A stretch of DNA of 64,000 nucleotides, taken from positions 186,001 to 250,000 of the forward strand of contig NZ_AZQN01000004.1 of assembly GCF_000566685.1 (NCBI RefSeq), read 5' to 3'. Positions within the stretch are counted from its first letter, which is position 1. Each line of letters starts with the position of its first letter. A program made the translations under genes and the position numbers. The notes under the pieces were generated by a model. It worked only from the letters and a program-made list of their open reading frames with translations, was not told the DNA's origin and ran no database searches. Shown piece after piece: positions 43,417-52,600 of the stretch. Source of the stretch: Dyadobacter tibetensis Y620-1. GTDB lineage: Bacteria; Bacteroidota; Bacteroidia; Cytophagales; Spirosomataceae.

Positions 43417-45270
43417 TTAATAAGTCCTGGTAATCAGGTAATCGATTCCAAAACCGGCTTCTCTGGATCGGCCCCCGGCATCAGGCAGGTCGTAGTCCTG
43501 ATCTGTAGGCGTATCAGCATTAGGGAAACGCCTGGTCGGACCTGTTCTGAATACAACACGAGAAATCGAGGAAACCGGAGCAAAGAGAACGTGATTCCCA
43601 AGGTTTCTCCCATTGATCTCCAGACTGTAAATCCTGGTTTGTACATCCAGCTTTACTTTGATCTTATAGGATTGCTCAGCCTGGTACTCTGTTAATTCCT
43701 TCTGTCGATACCCCGCCTTAGTCTGCAATTTACCTGTAGAATCCAGCGTCAAACGCAGGGCTACAGTTCCAACGGCATCCAGGATTTCCATGTCCAGATG
43801 CCCAAATGTGGACTGAGCTGGAGTGACCGACCATTCGGCTTCCAGTTTTCGAGTAGGTGGGATAATTCTTTCGGCACGTGCGTAATCGAAGGGGTCTGAA
43901 TCCAGTAGATTCAAAAAACTCACATTCCGCGGGTTGGTCCTTATCCCAACCGATGCCCATAAGGGGCTGTAGATATTCCATCGCGACAATAACGTTTCTC
44001 CATCTTCCCTGGTAAAAAAATCTTCTGCATGTTGTGAAGCATCTGCGGTAATCGGAACCGGTATGGACGACACCCAGATATCTTCCTTGTTCATGCTATA
44101 GGTGACCCAAAGCTTTCCATCGGGGGGAATCCCATTTCCTTCCACTATACCACGTACGTATTGAGGCCCGTAGGATTTATAATTTCCTCCATAGCGCATG
44201 CCAGAAATTTCACCGTTTACAAGCAACAAATTTTTATATTCCAACCCATTATCGCTCACAGATAATGCTAAGGGCCAGCGAAACTCGGAGGGATTATACA
44301 CGGTAACATACCTTCCATCGGCCGTTTTCTGCCCCCATATCTTGGCATTGCTATTGACGAAACCGGGAGCACGGGTAGGGTTAAATTCCCAGGTGTTGCC
44401 GCCATCAGAACTCGTACTGGTTAAAGCACTCTTCCACAGCCCAACCATTCTACCATCGTTCAAATGGTAATAACTAAATGCCTTGTATTGCTTTTGTAGG
44501 GCAATCAGAGGATCGTCGCGATCCGCCTCCTCTACCCACTGCTGCACCATGGGACGGTTAGAGAGAAGTTCCTGACACGCCTTAATGAAGTCTTTATCCC
44601 CTGAATCGCTAAATAAAGGATATGTCAATGGGTATTTCCAGGATTTATTGGGACGGATAAAATAAATGGGCCCAAAACTGCCATCACGGTGTATCTCCCT
44701 GATCACCCGGCCCACCCCCTTTCCATCGTTAGGATCGTCGCGAGAATCCAGGACCATCCCATAATATCCCAGCGCCAGAAGTTTGCCATTTCCAGAAACA
44801 AAAAAAGCCATACGTTGATGCATCACAGCTGTCAAATCCCTTGCTACTCCGGGATGCCCTACTTTTCTGGCACCATCGGGTATTTTATAAGGTGGAAATA
44901 CCACAACAGGTGATGACCACTGCTTACCATCGGTAGATGTTTGAAGCATGCTCTGCCCCGGCGGAATATGTTCTCCGATGGGGTTACTAAGATAATTTAT
45001 ATAGAATCGATGGTTCCAATACGCCATCATGGGTGCGTGGTTGTAGGTCCAGGTCAGCGTCGAATCCCGCCCCTGGTGTTCCCTGTTAGCCCTGAAGGTC
45101 TGAAAGGAGTGTACACCGACGGCCGGCCGTAAGCGCCCGTCATGATAATCTACATTGACCATTGTCGTTCCCTTATAACGAACAGTGTCCTGCCCATAGC
45201 CGCTGCTAAGGTTAAGGCAGGTCAGTAGTAAGCAATAAAATCCCAGAATAATTCTACTCTCCTTTAGCAT
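43417..45270 (-). CDS. Secreted BNR/sialidase-like beta-propeller protein with C-terminal beta domain
   Basis: A 617-residue exported protein (signal ends near SGYGQD). Asp-box-like turns appear in QTSTDGKQWSSP and STSSDGGNTWEF, and the strand pattern over residues about 30-420 resembles a propeller. The last 190 residues look like a jelly roll, possibly carbohydrate-binding (YKIKVKLDVQTRIYSLEINGRNLG). Automatic pipelines would call it exo-alpha-sialidase, but the sialidase arginine triad is not obvious. In PULs such propellers can be lyases or glycosidases on uronic-acid or rhamnose ends (for example PL27 or GH145-like types), so that name should not be trusted. It is the first gene after SusD and its leader attenuator. 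Confidence 0.75.
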   Translation of the reverse strand: MLKESRIILGFYCLLLTCLNLSSGYGQDTVRYKGTTMVNVDYHDGRLRPAVGVHSFQTFRANREHQGRDSTLTWTYNHAPMMAYWNHRFYINYLSNPIGEHIPPGQSMLQTSTDGKQWSSPVVVFPPYKIPDGARKVGHPGVARDLTAVMHQRMAFFVSGNGKLLALGYYGMVLDSRDDPNDGKGVGRVIREIHRDGSFGPIYFIRPNKSWKYPLTYPLFSDSGDKDFIKACQELLSNRPMVQQWVEEADRDDPLIALQKQYKAFSYYHLNDGRMVGLWKSALTSTSSDGGNTWEFNPTRAPGFVNSNAKIWGQKTADGRYVTVYNPSEFRWPLALSVSDNGLEYKNLLLVNGEISGMRYGGNYKSYGPQYVRGIVEGNGIPPDGKLWVTYSMNKEDIWVSSIPVPITADASQHAEDFFTREDGETLLSRWNIYSPLWASVGIRTNPRNVSFLNLLDSDPFDYARAERIIPPTRKLEAEWSVTPAQSTFGHLDMEILDAVGTVALRLTLDSTGKLQTKAGYRQKELTEYQAEQSYKIKVKLDVQTRIYSLEINGRNLGNHVLFAPVSSISRVVFRTGPTRRFPNADTPTDQDYDLPDAGGRSREAGFGIDYLITRTY

Positions 45271-45276
45271 ATCTCT

Positions 45277-45349
45277 ATAAAAAATAAGGGCATCCTTCTG
45301 ATCAAAATAGAAGGATACTCCCTAATCTAATTTTAATTAGTATCCTTTA
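45277..45349 (-). promoter_or_regulatory. Candidate attenuator: competing hairpins at the SusD stop codon
   Basis: In minus-strand RNA three segments occur in order. Segment 1, AAGGATACT, contains the last two sense codons and part of the stop of SusD (about 45347-45339). Segment 2, AGTATCCTTCT, is at about 45319-45309, and segment 3, AGAAGGAT, at about 45299-45292. Segments 1 and 2 pair over nine bases; 2 and 3 pair over eight, strengthened by GGG/CCC outside, and are followed by TTATTTTTTA. The second structure is an intrinsic terminator and the first excludes it. A ribosome at the stop codon would cover segment 1 and favour termination before the propeller gene. Confidence 0.6.
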
Positions 45350-46749
45350 TTTTGGGTAATCAAGGGGTTCTGATCCCTTACAATGCCGGGAATTGGCAGC
45401 ATTAATTTTTCATTGGTGATGTCCTTCCCTTTTGGTTTTAACACAGAAATGGCCCTTCCTGTACGCTTAAGGTCAAACCAACGATGAAACTCGAAAGCCA
45501 ACTCGACCCGTCTTTCGTGCTCGGTGGCCAATGCTACGGTTGAATACTGCGCCGGATACCCCTGATCGCCATAAAGGGGCAAGCCGGCTCGTTTACGAAC
45601 CTGATTCAGATACTGTACGTCACCAGTAGCTTCGGTGAGCAGGAGCAATAAATCGGCATAGCGAAAAACCATGAAATTATTATTTGCTGCTGCACTCTGC
45701 CCAACGATGGGGGCTGTTTTATCAACCCATTTTTTAGGAAATTTAGCCGCAGTGAAGCTACCCTTGGCATCCACAAAACCCGTGTCAATAGAAGCTAGGC
45801 GGCGCATATCGCCAGCTTCATATTCCTTCCAAAGATCTTCGACCACCTGGTTCATTCCAGATCCATAGAAACCTAGGGCATTGGAATTGGGGAAGAATTC
45901 ATTATAATATAGGCTAAATGGAGCCGTAGCAGAGCCTCCAAGACGTTGAATTTCAAATATAGACTCAGCGGTATTTTTAACTTTAGGATCCCATAAGGAA
46001 ATATAATTGGGTAAAAGACTATATTTTTGACTATTATATACCTCTAGGAACTCCTTTGCCGCATTGGTCTTATCGTTTTGAACCAGATAAATTTTTCCTA
46101 ACAGGGTCTGTGCCGCCCCTTTGGTCGCCCTGCCGACGATGCTGGCTGTAACTGGCAAAATGGTTTTGGCTTCAGCAACATCCCTGGTAATTTGGGTCAG
46201 TACGTCAGCTATTGAAGACCGTGGTACCTCCAAACTTTCACTGGCAGTCAAAGTTCGCGTTACCAAAGGGACTTCTCCCCATATCTGCACCATGTGGTAA
46301 TAGTACAAACCTCGTAAGAATAGCATTTCTCCCCTCAATTTTGATTTAAAATCCGAATCCAGCTCCGCCTTTTCTAACTTCTCAATGACGATATTGACAT
46401 TATAAATCGATCGATAGAAATCCTGCCAGAACTGGTACATCATGGTATTGGACGAGGCCAACTTATAGTCGCGAAACTGCCATTTGTCGGCTTGGTTGCC
46501 GGAGATATTATAGATGGTTACGTTATCGCTCATCAACTCGCCAATATAGGACACTGGGCCCTGTGGATTGTAAACGGTATAGAGCGTATTATAAGCTGCT
46601 GTTGCAGCAAGGTCAAAATCTGATTTAGTCTTGTAAAAATTCCCCGCATTTGGATTAGAAACTGGCGCCAAGTCCAGAAAAGAATCTTTACAACCCCCTA
46701 TTAGAAATAGGGTTCCCAGGAAAATAATTTGAAGTAAGTGCTTTCTCAT
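45337..46749 (-). CDS. RagB/SusD family nutrient-uptake outer-membrane lipoprotein
   Basis: A 470-residue surface lipoprotein that binds glycan and forms the lid of its SusC partner. The lipobox LIGGC puts the lipid-bearing Cys at residue 20. The TPR-rich SusD fold is shown by FDLAATAAYNTLYTVY, KSKLRGEMLFLRGLYYYHMVQIWGEVPLV-type text and the C-terminal signature RRVELAFEFHRWFDLKRTGRA. The length is somewhat short but normal for the family. It lies 74 bases after SusC on the same strand. The transcript beyond it carries a terminator with an alternative fold. Confidence 0.95.
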   Translation of the reverse strand: MRKHLLQIIFLGTLFLIGGCKDSFLDLAPVSNPNAGNFYKTKSDFDLAATAAYNTLYTVYNPQGPVSYIGELMSDNVTIYNISGNQADKWQFRDYKLASSNTMMYQFWQDFYRSIYNVNIVIEKLEKAELDSDFKSKLRGEMLFLRGLYYYHMVQIWGEVPLVTRTLTASESLEVPRSSIADVLTQITRDVAEAKTILPVTASIVGRATKGAAQTLLGKIYLVQNDKTNAAKEFLEVYNSQKYSLLPNYISLWDPKVKNTAESIFEIQRLGGSATAPFSLYYNEFFPNSNALGFYGSGMNQVVEDLWKEYEAGDMRRLASIDTGFVDAKGSFTAAKFPKKWVDKTAPIVGQSAAANNNFMVFRYADLLLLLTEATGDVQYLNQVRKRAGLPLYGDQGYPAQYSTVALATEHERRVELAFEFHRWFDLKRTGRAISVLKPKGKDITNEKLMLPIPGIVRDQNPLITQNKGY

Positions 46750-46823
46750 TGTATGTTCAGATTTTCATCGATAGTTGATACAGATTCGAACAGGATGTTC
46801 GATAACTACTCCATTAATTTCGG

Positions 46824-49800
46824 CTAAAAACTGGCCTTTATCCCAAATGTTATGACACGGGGAAGTGGATAAGACCCATAGTCTACCCCCTGGAAGGCAC
46901 CTGGAACGGGGGCATTACCACTGGAGTAGTTTCCGGCCGTCTCCATGCTTGAACCATAGGAAGTAGTACCATAGGTAGTATTTTCTGGATCGGAACCTAT
47001 GTACTTGCTGAACAGATGAACATTCTCAGCATTCATATATACCCTGACATCACCTATATTCAATTTGCTGATTATTGAGTGCGGGATACTATACGAGATC
47101 CTAATATTTTTCAAACGTACGAATGAGGCATCTTCAACCCAATACGACGAAAATTGCTTTTGCAACCCCAGATAGTTCACCGAAGGCTTAAAATGCTTGC
47201 CGTCTCCTGGCTGGCTTTCAGAACGCCAGTAGTCGTACATATCTGCAAAAAAGTTACGACCATTATCCCAGGTACCCAGGAAACGGATGTTGTTATTGGT
47301 AATTTCTCCACCAAATGAACCCTGGAATAAAAAGGAGAAATCGAACCCTTTATAACTGAAAGTATTGGTAATACCTGCAATAAAGTTGGGCTGATAATTA
47401 CCCAATATGGTACGGTCTGCGTCCGTTATTTTTCCATCCCCGTTCACATCCCGAACCTTAGGATCACCCGGTGTCGTACTCACATGGTGCGGATAGGCAT
47501 CAATCTCTGCCTGATTATTGAATACACCATCGAAAATATAGCCATAGAAGTTGGATACTGGCTGGCCAACTTCCGTTCGCACGGTAGTAACATTATCCAC
47601 ATATTGAATTGGGGCATTTCCCGGCCCTAACTGAAGCACTTTATTCTTGTTTTGAGAAATATTAAAATCGGTGGTCCAGGTGAACGCTTTATCAATATTT
47701 TTGGTAGAAATACTGAATTCAACTCCCCGGTTGCGCATTTTACCAATATTAGTCAGCTGGGTAGAAAAACCAGAGATATCGGGAATGGGTACGAAAAGGA
47801 GCATGTCACGGGTGAGGGAATTGTACCATTCCAATGACATGTTAATTCTGCTGCCGAGCAGGCCTACGTCCAGACCCAGGTTGAACTGATTCGTTTTTTC
47901 CCATTTCAAACCGGTATTGGGCAATCCACTCACCCGTAAACCATTGGCCAGGGAGCCCCCATTTACATATGGAGCGGATGTTAACAGACTTATAGATCCA
48001 TAATTAGGAATCTGGTTGTTGCCGGTGACCCCATAGCTCGCACGGAGTTTTAAATTATTGATACTCTTCACCCCTTCCAGAAAGCTTTCATCCGAAATCA
48101 GCCAGCCAGCGGACACGGAAGGGAAGTATCCCCATTTGTTGTCATTGCCAAAGCGGGACATCCCGTCACGGCGCAGGGCCGCGGTAAGAAAGTACTTGTT
48201 ATTATAATGATACTGGATACGAGCCAAATAAGACAACAGGGACCACTCACTGGCCGTAGTATTCCCTGCCGACACCGTACCTGCATTCAAAGTATGCACC
48301 AGATCGTTGGGGAAATTATTGGCAGCCACATACATGGTCTCATCCCTTTGCTTCTGGACGGTATAGCCCAGCAACCCATTCAAAATATGATTGCCGAACT
48401 CTTTACTATAATTCAAAGTATTCTCACTCAACCAATTGAGCATATAATTATTGCCAGCATTCCCCTGAGCGGCCAGCACGGCCGAATATCCATATTTCTG
48501 TTTGTCATTCCAGTAAAAGTTCGTGTGTGTATTATATAAATTACCGCTCAGACTACTCCTGAATTTCAGATCATCAAAAATTTGGTACTCCAGAAACCCG
48601 GTAGCAATGGTATTAAAGGACTTCCTTCCTTTATCTACCTCACGGGTGAGTGAATAAGGATGCCAGAGGTTCATGTCGGCATAAGAGGTAAACCGAAACC
48701 ATGTAGAATTAGGATCCCGGAAGCCTAGGTTTCCATTTTCGTTATAAACCGGAAAGATAGGGCTGCTTTGGAGTCCCAGACTAATCACGTCACTTTTTCC
48801 ACTCGTTCCCTCTGTACGGTCGAAGATGGAAGTAAGTCCCAGATTTAACCCTACGGTTACCGACTTATTAATGGCCGTCTTCAGATTCGATCGCAATGTC
48901 AGGCGTCTATAATAATTTTGATCCAATACGGCAGTTTGATCCAGATAAGCTCCCGAAAACATATATTGGGTCCTTTCCGTACCACCGGATATGCTCACCT
49001 GGGCATTATAAGACGGGGCTGTCCGGAACATCACATCCTGCCAGTCGGTACCCTTGCCGAACTGTCCGGGGTTAGTGGTAAAGTCTTCCGGTATCCGGAG
49101 TGTGGCAGGCCGCAACGCATTAGCATCGTCAGCTTTTCCACCTTGTGCCGTCCAGGCGTTATTCTTAGCATCGACATAGGTCTCAATAAACTGCTGGGCA
49201 TCCATCATTTTCACCCTCCGTACCACTTTCTGACTCCCATACTCAATATTAGCACTCACATTCATCTTACCTGGAGAGCCTAATTTGGTAGTCACCAATA
49301 CCACCCCACTCGATCCCCTGGATCCATAGATCGCCGCAGAGGCTGCATCCTTCAGTACCTCTATAGAGGCTATGTCCTGAGGATTAATCAGGTTTAAGTT
49401 AAAGTTTTCCAGTGGAACACCATCTACGACAATCAAGGGACTGGTTCCCGCTGTAATGGAGCTTACCCCGCGTATTTTGATGACAGGAGAGACACCGGGA
49501 GCGCCTTGCGACTGGGTGATATTAACTCCTGGCATGGTTCCGGCCAGGGATTGTGTAACGTTGCTAAACGACCGATCCTTAAACTTATCATAGTTCACCG
49601 AAATGACAGATCCCGTTACTGCTCGTTTGCTCTGAGTACCATATCCTACCACAACAACCTCTTCCAAGGCTTGGTTATCGACCGACAGCTGAACCGTCAT
49701 GACCGACTGCCCTCCAACTTCCTGCTCTACAGTTTTGTAGCCTACAAAACTGAATACTAATACCGACTGTTCACTTGGGACTTCTAACTGAAACGACCCT

Positions 49801-49970
49801 TCCGCATTGGTACTGGTACCACGCTGCGTACCTTTCACAACGACGCTCACACCGGGCAGTCTACCTTCGCTTCCGGCTCCCTGTACGGTACCCTTGACAG
49901 TTATTGACTGGGCCATCGATACAGACCCTATTAGGAGCCCGAAAAACAGGATTAGTAAAATTGATTTCAT
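46824..49970 (-). CDS. SusC/RagA family TonB-linked outer-membrane transporter
   Basis: A 1048-residue outer-membrane receptor that imports oligosaccharides using TonB energy. After the signal peptide (VSMAQS) there is a carboxypeptidase-regulatory-like domain (about residues 24-100, SVVVKGTQRGTSTNAEGSF), the TonB box region EEVVVVGYGTQ, a plug domain (about 115-225, with IRGVSSITAGTSPLIVVDG and LKDAASAAIYGSRGSSGVV), and a 22-strand barrel ending in ITFGIKASF. Standard length and order. Its own promoter candidate lies upstream, separating this unit from the GH95 gene. Confidence 0.97.
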   Translation of the reverse strand: MKSILLILFFGLLIGSVSMAQSITVKGTVQGAGSEGRLPGVSVVVKGTQRGTSTNAEGSFQLEVPSEQSVLVFSFVGYKTVEQEVGGQSVMTVQLSVDNQALEEVVVVGYGTQSKRAVTGSVISVNYDKFKDRSFSNVTQSLAGTMPGVNITQSQGAPGVSPVIKIRGVSSITAGTSPLIVVDGVPLENFNLNLINPQDIASIEVLKDAASAAIYGSRGSSGVVLVTTKLGSPGKMNVSANIEYGSQKVVRRVKMMDAQQFIETYVDAKNNAWTAQGGKADDANALRPATLRIPEDFTTNPGQFGKGTDWQDVMFRTAPSYNAQVSISGGTERTQYMFSGAYLDQTAVLDQNYYRRLTLRSNLKTAINKSVTVGLNLGLTSIFDRTEGTSGKSDVISLGLQSSPIFPVYNENGNLGFRDPNSTWFRFTSYADMNLWHPYSLTREVDKGRKSFNTIATGFLEYQIFDDLKFRSSLSGNLYNTHTNFYWNDKQKYGYSAVLAAQGNAGNNYMLNWLSENTLNYSKEFGNHILNGLLGYTVQKQRDETMYVAANNFPNDLVHTLNAGTVSAGNTTASEWSLLSYLARIQYHYNNKYFLTAALRRDGMSRFGNDNKWGYFPSVSAGWLISDESFLEGVKSINNLKLRASYGVTGNNQIPNYGSISLLTSAPYVNGGSLANGLRVSGLPNTGLKWEKTNQFNLGLDVGLLGSRINMSLEWYNSLTRDMLLFVPIPDISGFSTQLTNIGKMRNRGVEFSISTKNIDKAFTWTTDFNISQNKNKVLQLGPGNAPIQYVDNVTTVRTEVGQPVSNFYGYIFDGVFNNQAEIDAYPHHVSTTPGDPKVRDVNGDGKITDADRTILGNYQPNFIAGITNTFSYKGFDFSFLFQGSFGGEITNNNIRFLGTWDNGRNFFADMYDYWRSESQPGDGKHFKPSVNYLGLQKQFSSYWVEDASFVRLKNIRISYSIPHSIISKLNIGDVRVYMNAENVHLFSKYIGSDPENTTYGTTSYGSSMETAGNYSSGNAPVPGAFQGVDYGSYPLPRVITFGIKASF

Positions 49971-49978
49971 GTAAGATC

Positions 49979-50097
49979 AGGGGTTAAATTTCAGAAAGAA
50001 CTTTCCTTTATTTTCCTTTTTTTTCGAAAATTACAAACATTACGAACATAAACAAAAATATATAAAAATTTCCTACCAATAATGATATTTAACCCCT
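49979..50097. repeat. Widely spaced 11-base inverted repeat flanking the SusC promoter region
   Basis: AGGGGTTAAAT at 49979-49989 and its exact complement ATTTAACCCCT at 50087-50097 bracket the candidate promoter. They could be paired protein-binding sites or chance. Confidence 0.35.
50053..50080 (-). promoter_or_regulatory. Candidate promoter of the downstream SusC-SusD unit
   Basis: On the minus strand TATTTTTG (50060-50053) matches TAnnTTTG exactly, with ATTG (50080-50077) 16 bases upstream. Transcription would begin near 50046 and leave a leader of about 76 bases. The spacing is short of the usual 19-21. Confidence 0.35.
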
Positions 50098-50233
50098 TGC
50101 ATCAGTCAAAATTCGAAAAACTTAGTTAATCATTATGTCCTGATCGAAAATAATCATAAATTCAATTCGTTAATACGTCCTAAAACTGAGAGAATTCGCA
50201 GGATATAGATCGTTTGAAATATCCTTCAAATCC

Positions 50234-52579
50234 TTACTTGGCAAACCTGGTCAGCTCGGGTCCAAAACGATAACGTTTCCCCGGAAGAGTTTGTAACGTA
50301 TAGCTATGATTTAGATAACGAAGGGTACAGACCCCTCCTTTTTTGGAAACCAGCTCGACCTCAACGAGCTTATTCTCTTTCCAGGACATACTTAGCTCGA
50401 AGGCACCACGTGTGACAAGTCCGGTTATTTCACCTTCCGACAAGGCATCAGGAAGGGCTGGCAATAAATGCAAATTCCCTTGGTGGCTCTGTACCAGCAG
50501 CTCAAGAATACCGGCAGCCCCGCCGAAATTACCATCAATTTGAAAAGGGGGGTGCGCATCAAAAAGATTGGGGTAAGTACCCCCTCCTCCTTTTTTTACG
50601 GAAGCATCCATAATAGGATTCAAAAGATTTTTTATAAGGCCGTAGGCATGATTGCCCTGGAGTAACCGAGCCTGAAAGTTTATTTTCCAGGCAAGACTCC
50701 ACCCTGTCCCTCCGTCTCCTCTGTAAAACAGGGACTTACCAGCCGCTTTGGCGAGTTCAGGAGATGTATCAGGACTAATCTCAGACCCGGGATACAGCCC
50801 CCATAGATGCGAAATATGACGGTGCTGACTGGTAGTATCGTCTATATCGGTGAGCCATTCCTGCAGCTGGCCTGCCTGCCCTATCTGATTCGGAGCAATC
50901 TTACCCACCAGATCCATTAATTTGGTCCTAAAAACGGGATCCTCTCCGAGCAGACGTGAAGCCTCAATACATGCAAGGAACAGACTCCGGATGATCTGAT
51001 GATCCATGGTAGGCCCCGCAACCAACCCCCCGTTTTCGGGAGAATTTGAAGGACTGCTAATCAACCAACCGCTATTTGGATCATACTGCAAAAAATCAAC
51101 AAAAAACCGGGCCGCTTCACTCATAAGGGGATAGGCCGTTTCCTTCAAAAATAAAGAATCTTTGGTATATTGGTAATGCTCCCATAGATGATGGCATAGC
51201 CAAGCTCCGCCTGTAACCCATATCCCGTGGTTAGAAGCATTAATGGGTGCCGCACCTCGCCAAAGATCTGTATTGTGGTGAACTAGCCACCCTGAGGCAT
51301 TATAATGCTCTTTGGCAACCTCCGATCCGGTTTCCGACAGGTCGCGGATCATATTGAATAAAGGCTCATGACATTCGCTCAGATTGGTCATCTCCACAGG
51401 CCAATAGTTCATCTCCGTATTAATATTCAAGGTGTATTTGCTATCCCAGGAAGGCTTGAGCTGATAATTCCATTTCCCCTGAAGGTTGGCGGGCTGGCTC
51501 CCGGGACGGCTGCTGGCGATCAACAGGTATCGGGCATACTGGACATATAAAGAAAGGAGCCCAGGGTCATCCGAATCCTCCTTAAACGCCAATAGACGCT
51601 GATCTGTCGGAAGAGCCTCTTTTCCCTTAGAAGGCAAAAAAAATGAAAACCTTCCAAACAGCTGCTGGTAATCCTTTATATGCCTTTTACGCGCATCTGC
51701 ATACTCAGGAGCGAGATCTAAAACCTTCGTAACCTTGGAGCGGGCATCCGCTCCTATGGTTTTATAATCAATAAAATTGGTAGCAGCTGCCAATACCAGA
51801 GTAGCCTGAGTGGCCCCTTTAACGACTAGTCCGTCTTCTTGCCTCAGGACCTTTCCGTCCGTCAGAATTTTCATTTTAGCCATACCTTCGAGAACTCCCC
51901 CGTCTACTTTTACGTCTAACGTCAAAACCCTACCATCCTGACTAACCGTCTTGTTACCATGCAAGGCATCCAGGCGAATTTTAAAATTCATCTCTGCCTT
52001 ACGATTGTTGGTAAGGTTCACGTAAATAGCCTGATCAGGATAACTGGCAATGATCTCTCTGGTATAGATTGTGCCTTCATGCAGATAAGAAACCCTGGCC
52101 AGGGCCGTACTCAGGTCCAGGCTTCTCTTGTACTGAGTATAATCATCATGACCCTCAAAATCAATATATATATCGCCAAAAGCCTGGTAAGCCATCTGCC
52201 TTAACGGTACCCCCATAAAGGAAGTCTCTGCCAGAGCTTCAGCCTCCTTTTGGCGACCTTGAGACAACAAATTTCTGATCTCCTGCAAATAAACAAATGC
52301 ACCCTTTTTTGCATAGCTGCGGGGTTGGCCAGTCCACAGTGTCTCTTCATTAAACTGAATATGCTCCACTCCTACCGTTCCATACACCATGGCCGCCAAA
52401 CGACCATTCCCCACAGGCAAAGCATCTTCCCACTGCTTGGAAGCTTGTGTGTACCATAGCCTGGGGTCGTCGGTTTCTGCGTATGAACTAAAACTTAATG
52501 CCCAAAAGGACATGAGAAGAATAGATGTAAGCCTATCGAATGTAATCATAAAAGGATGGAAAAGGGGCTGTGGCTCCAT
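50234..52579 (-). CDS. Glycoside hydrolase family 95 (alpha-L-fucosidase / alpha-L-galactosidase)
   Basis: A 781-residue exported inverting glycosidase. The N-terminal beta-sandwich starts at DPRLWYTQASKQWEDALPVGNGRLAAMVYG. The (alpha/alpha)6 barrel has NINTEMNYWPVE with Asn385 and Asn387 at the catalytic-asparagine positions, SSPSNSPENGG and QIDGNFGGAAGILE with the C-terminal Asp. Members cleave alpha-1,2-fucose or alpha-L-galactose, sugars found in xyloglucan, rhamnogalacturonan I and II. The first ATG (52579) adds ten residues before MITFDRLTSILL, where a better signal peptide begins (52549). It is the last gene of the upstream unit. Confidence 0.93.
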   Translation of the reverse strand: MEPQPLFHPFMITFDRLTSILLMSFWALSFSSYAETDDPRLWYTQASKQWEDALPVGNGRLAAMVYGTVGVEHIQFNEETLWTGQPRSYAKKGAFVYLQEIRNLLSQGRQKEAEALAETSFMGVPLRQMAYQAFGDIYIDFEGHDDYTQYKRSLDLSTALARVSYLHEGTIYTREIIASYPDQAIYVNLTNNRKAEMNFKIRLDALHGNKTVSQDGRVLTLDVKVDGGVLEGMAKMKILTDGKVLRQEDGLVVKGATQATLVLAAATNFIDYKTIGADARSKVTKVLDLAPEYADARKRHIKDYQQLFGRFSFFLPSKGKEALPTDQRLLAFKEDSDDPGLLSLYVQYARYLLIASSRPGSQPANLQGKWNYQLKPSWDSKYTLNINTEMNYWPVEMTNLSECHEPLFNMIRDLSETGSEVAKEHYNASGWLVHHNTDLWRGAAPINASNHGIWVTGGAWLCHHLWEHYQYTKDSLFLKETAYPLMSEAARFFVDFLQYDPNSGWLISSPSNSPENGGLVAGPTMDHQIIRSLFLACIEASRLLGEDPVFRTKLMDLVGKIAPNQIGQAGQLQEWLTDIDDTTSQHRHISHLWGLYPGSEISPDTSPELAKAAGKSLFYRGDGGTGWSLAWKINFQARLLQGNHAYGLIKNLLNPIMDASVKKGGGGTYPNLFDAHPPFQIDGNFGGAAGILELLVQSHQGNLHLLPALPDALSEGEITGLVTRGAFELSMSWKENKLVEVELVSKKGGVCTLRYLNHSYTLQTLPGKRYRFGPELTRFAK

Positions 52580-52600
52580 TAGAAAATGAATTAATACCTT

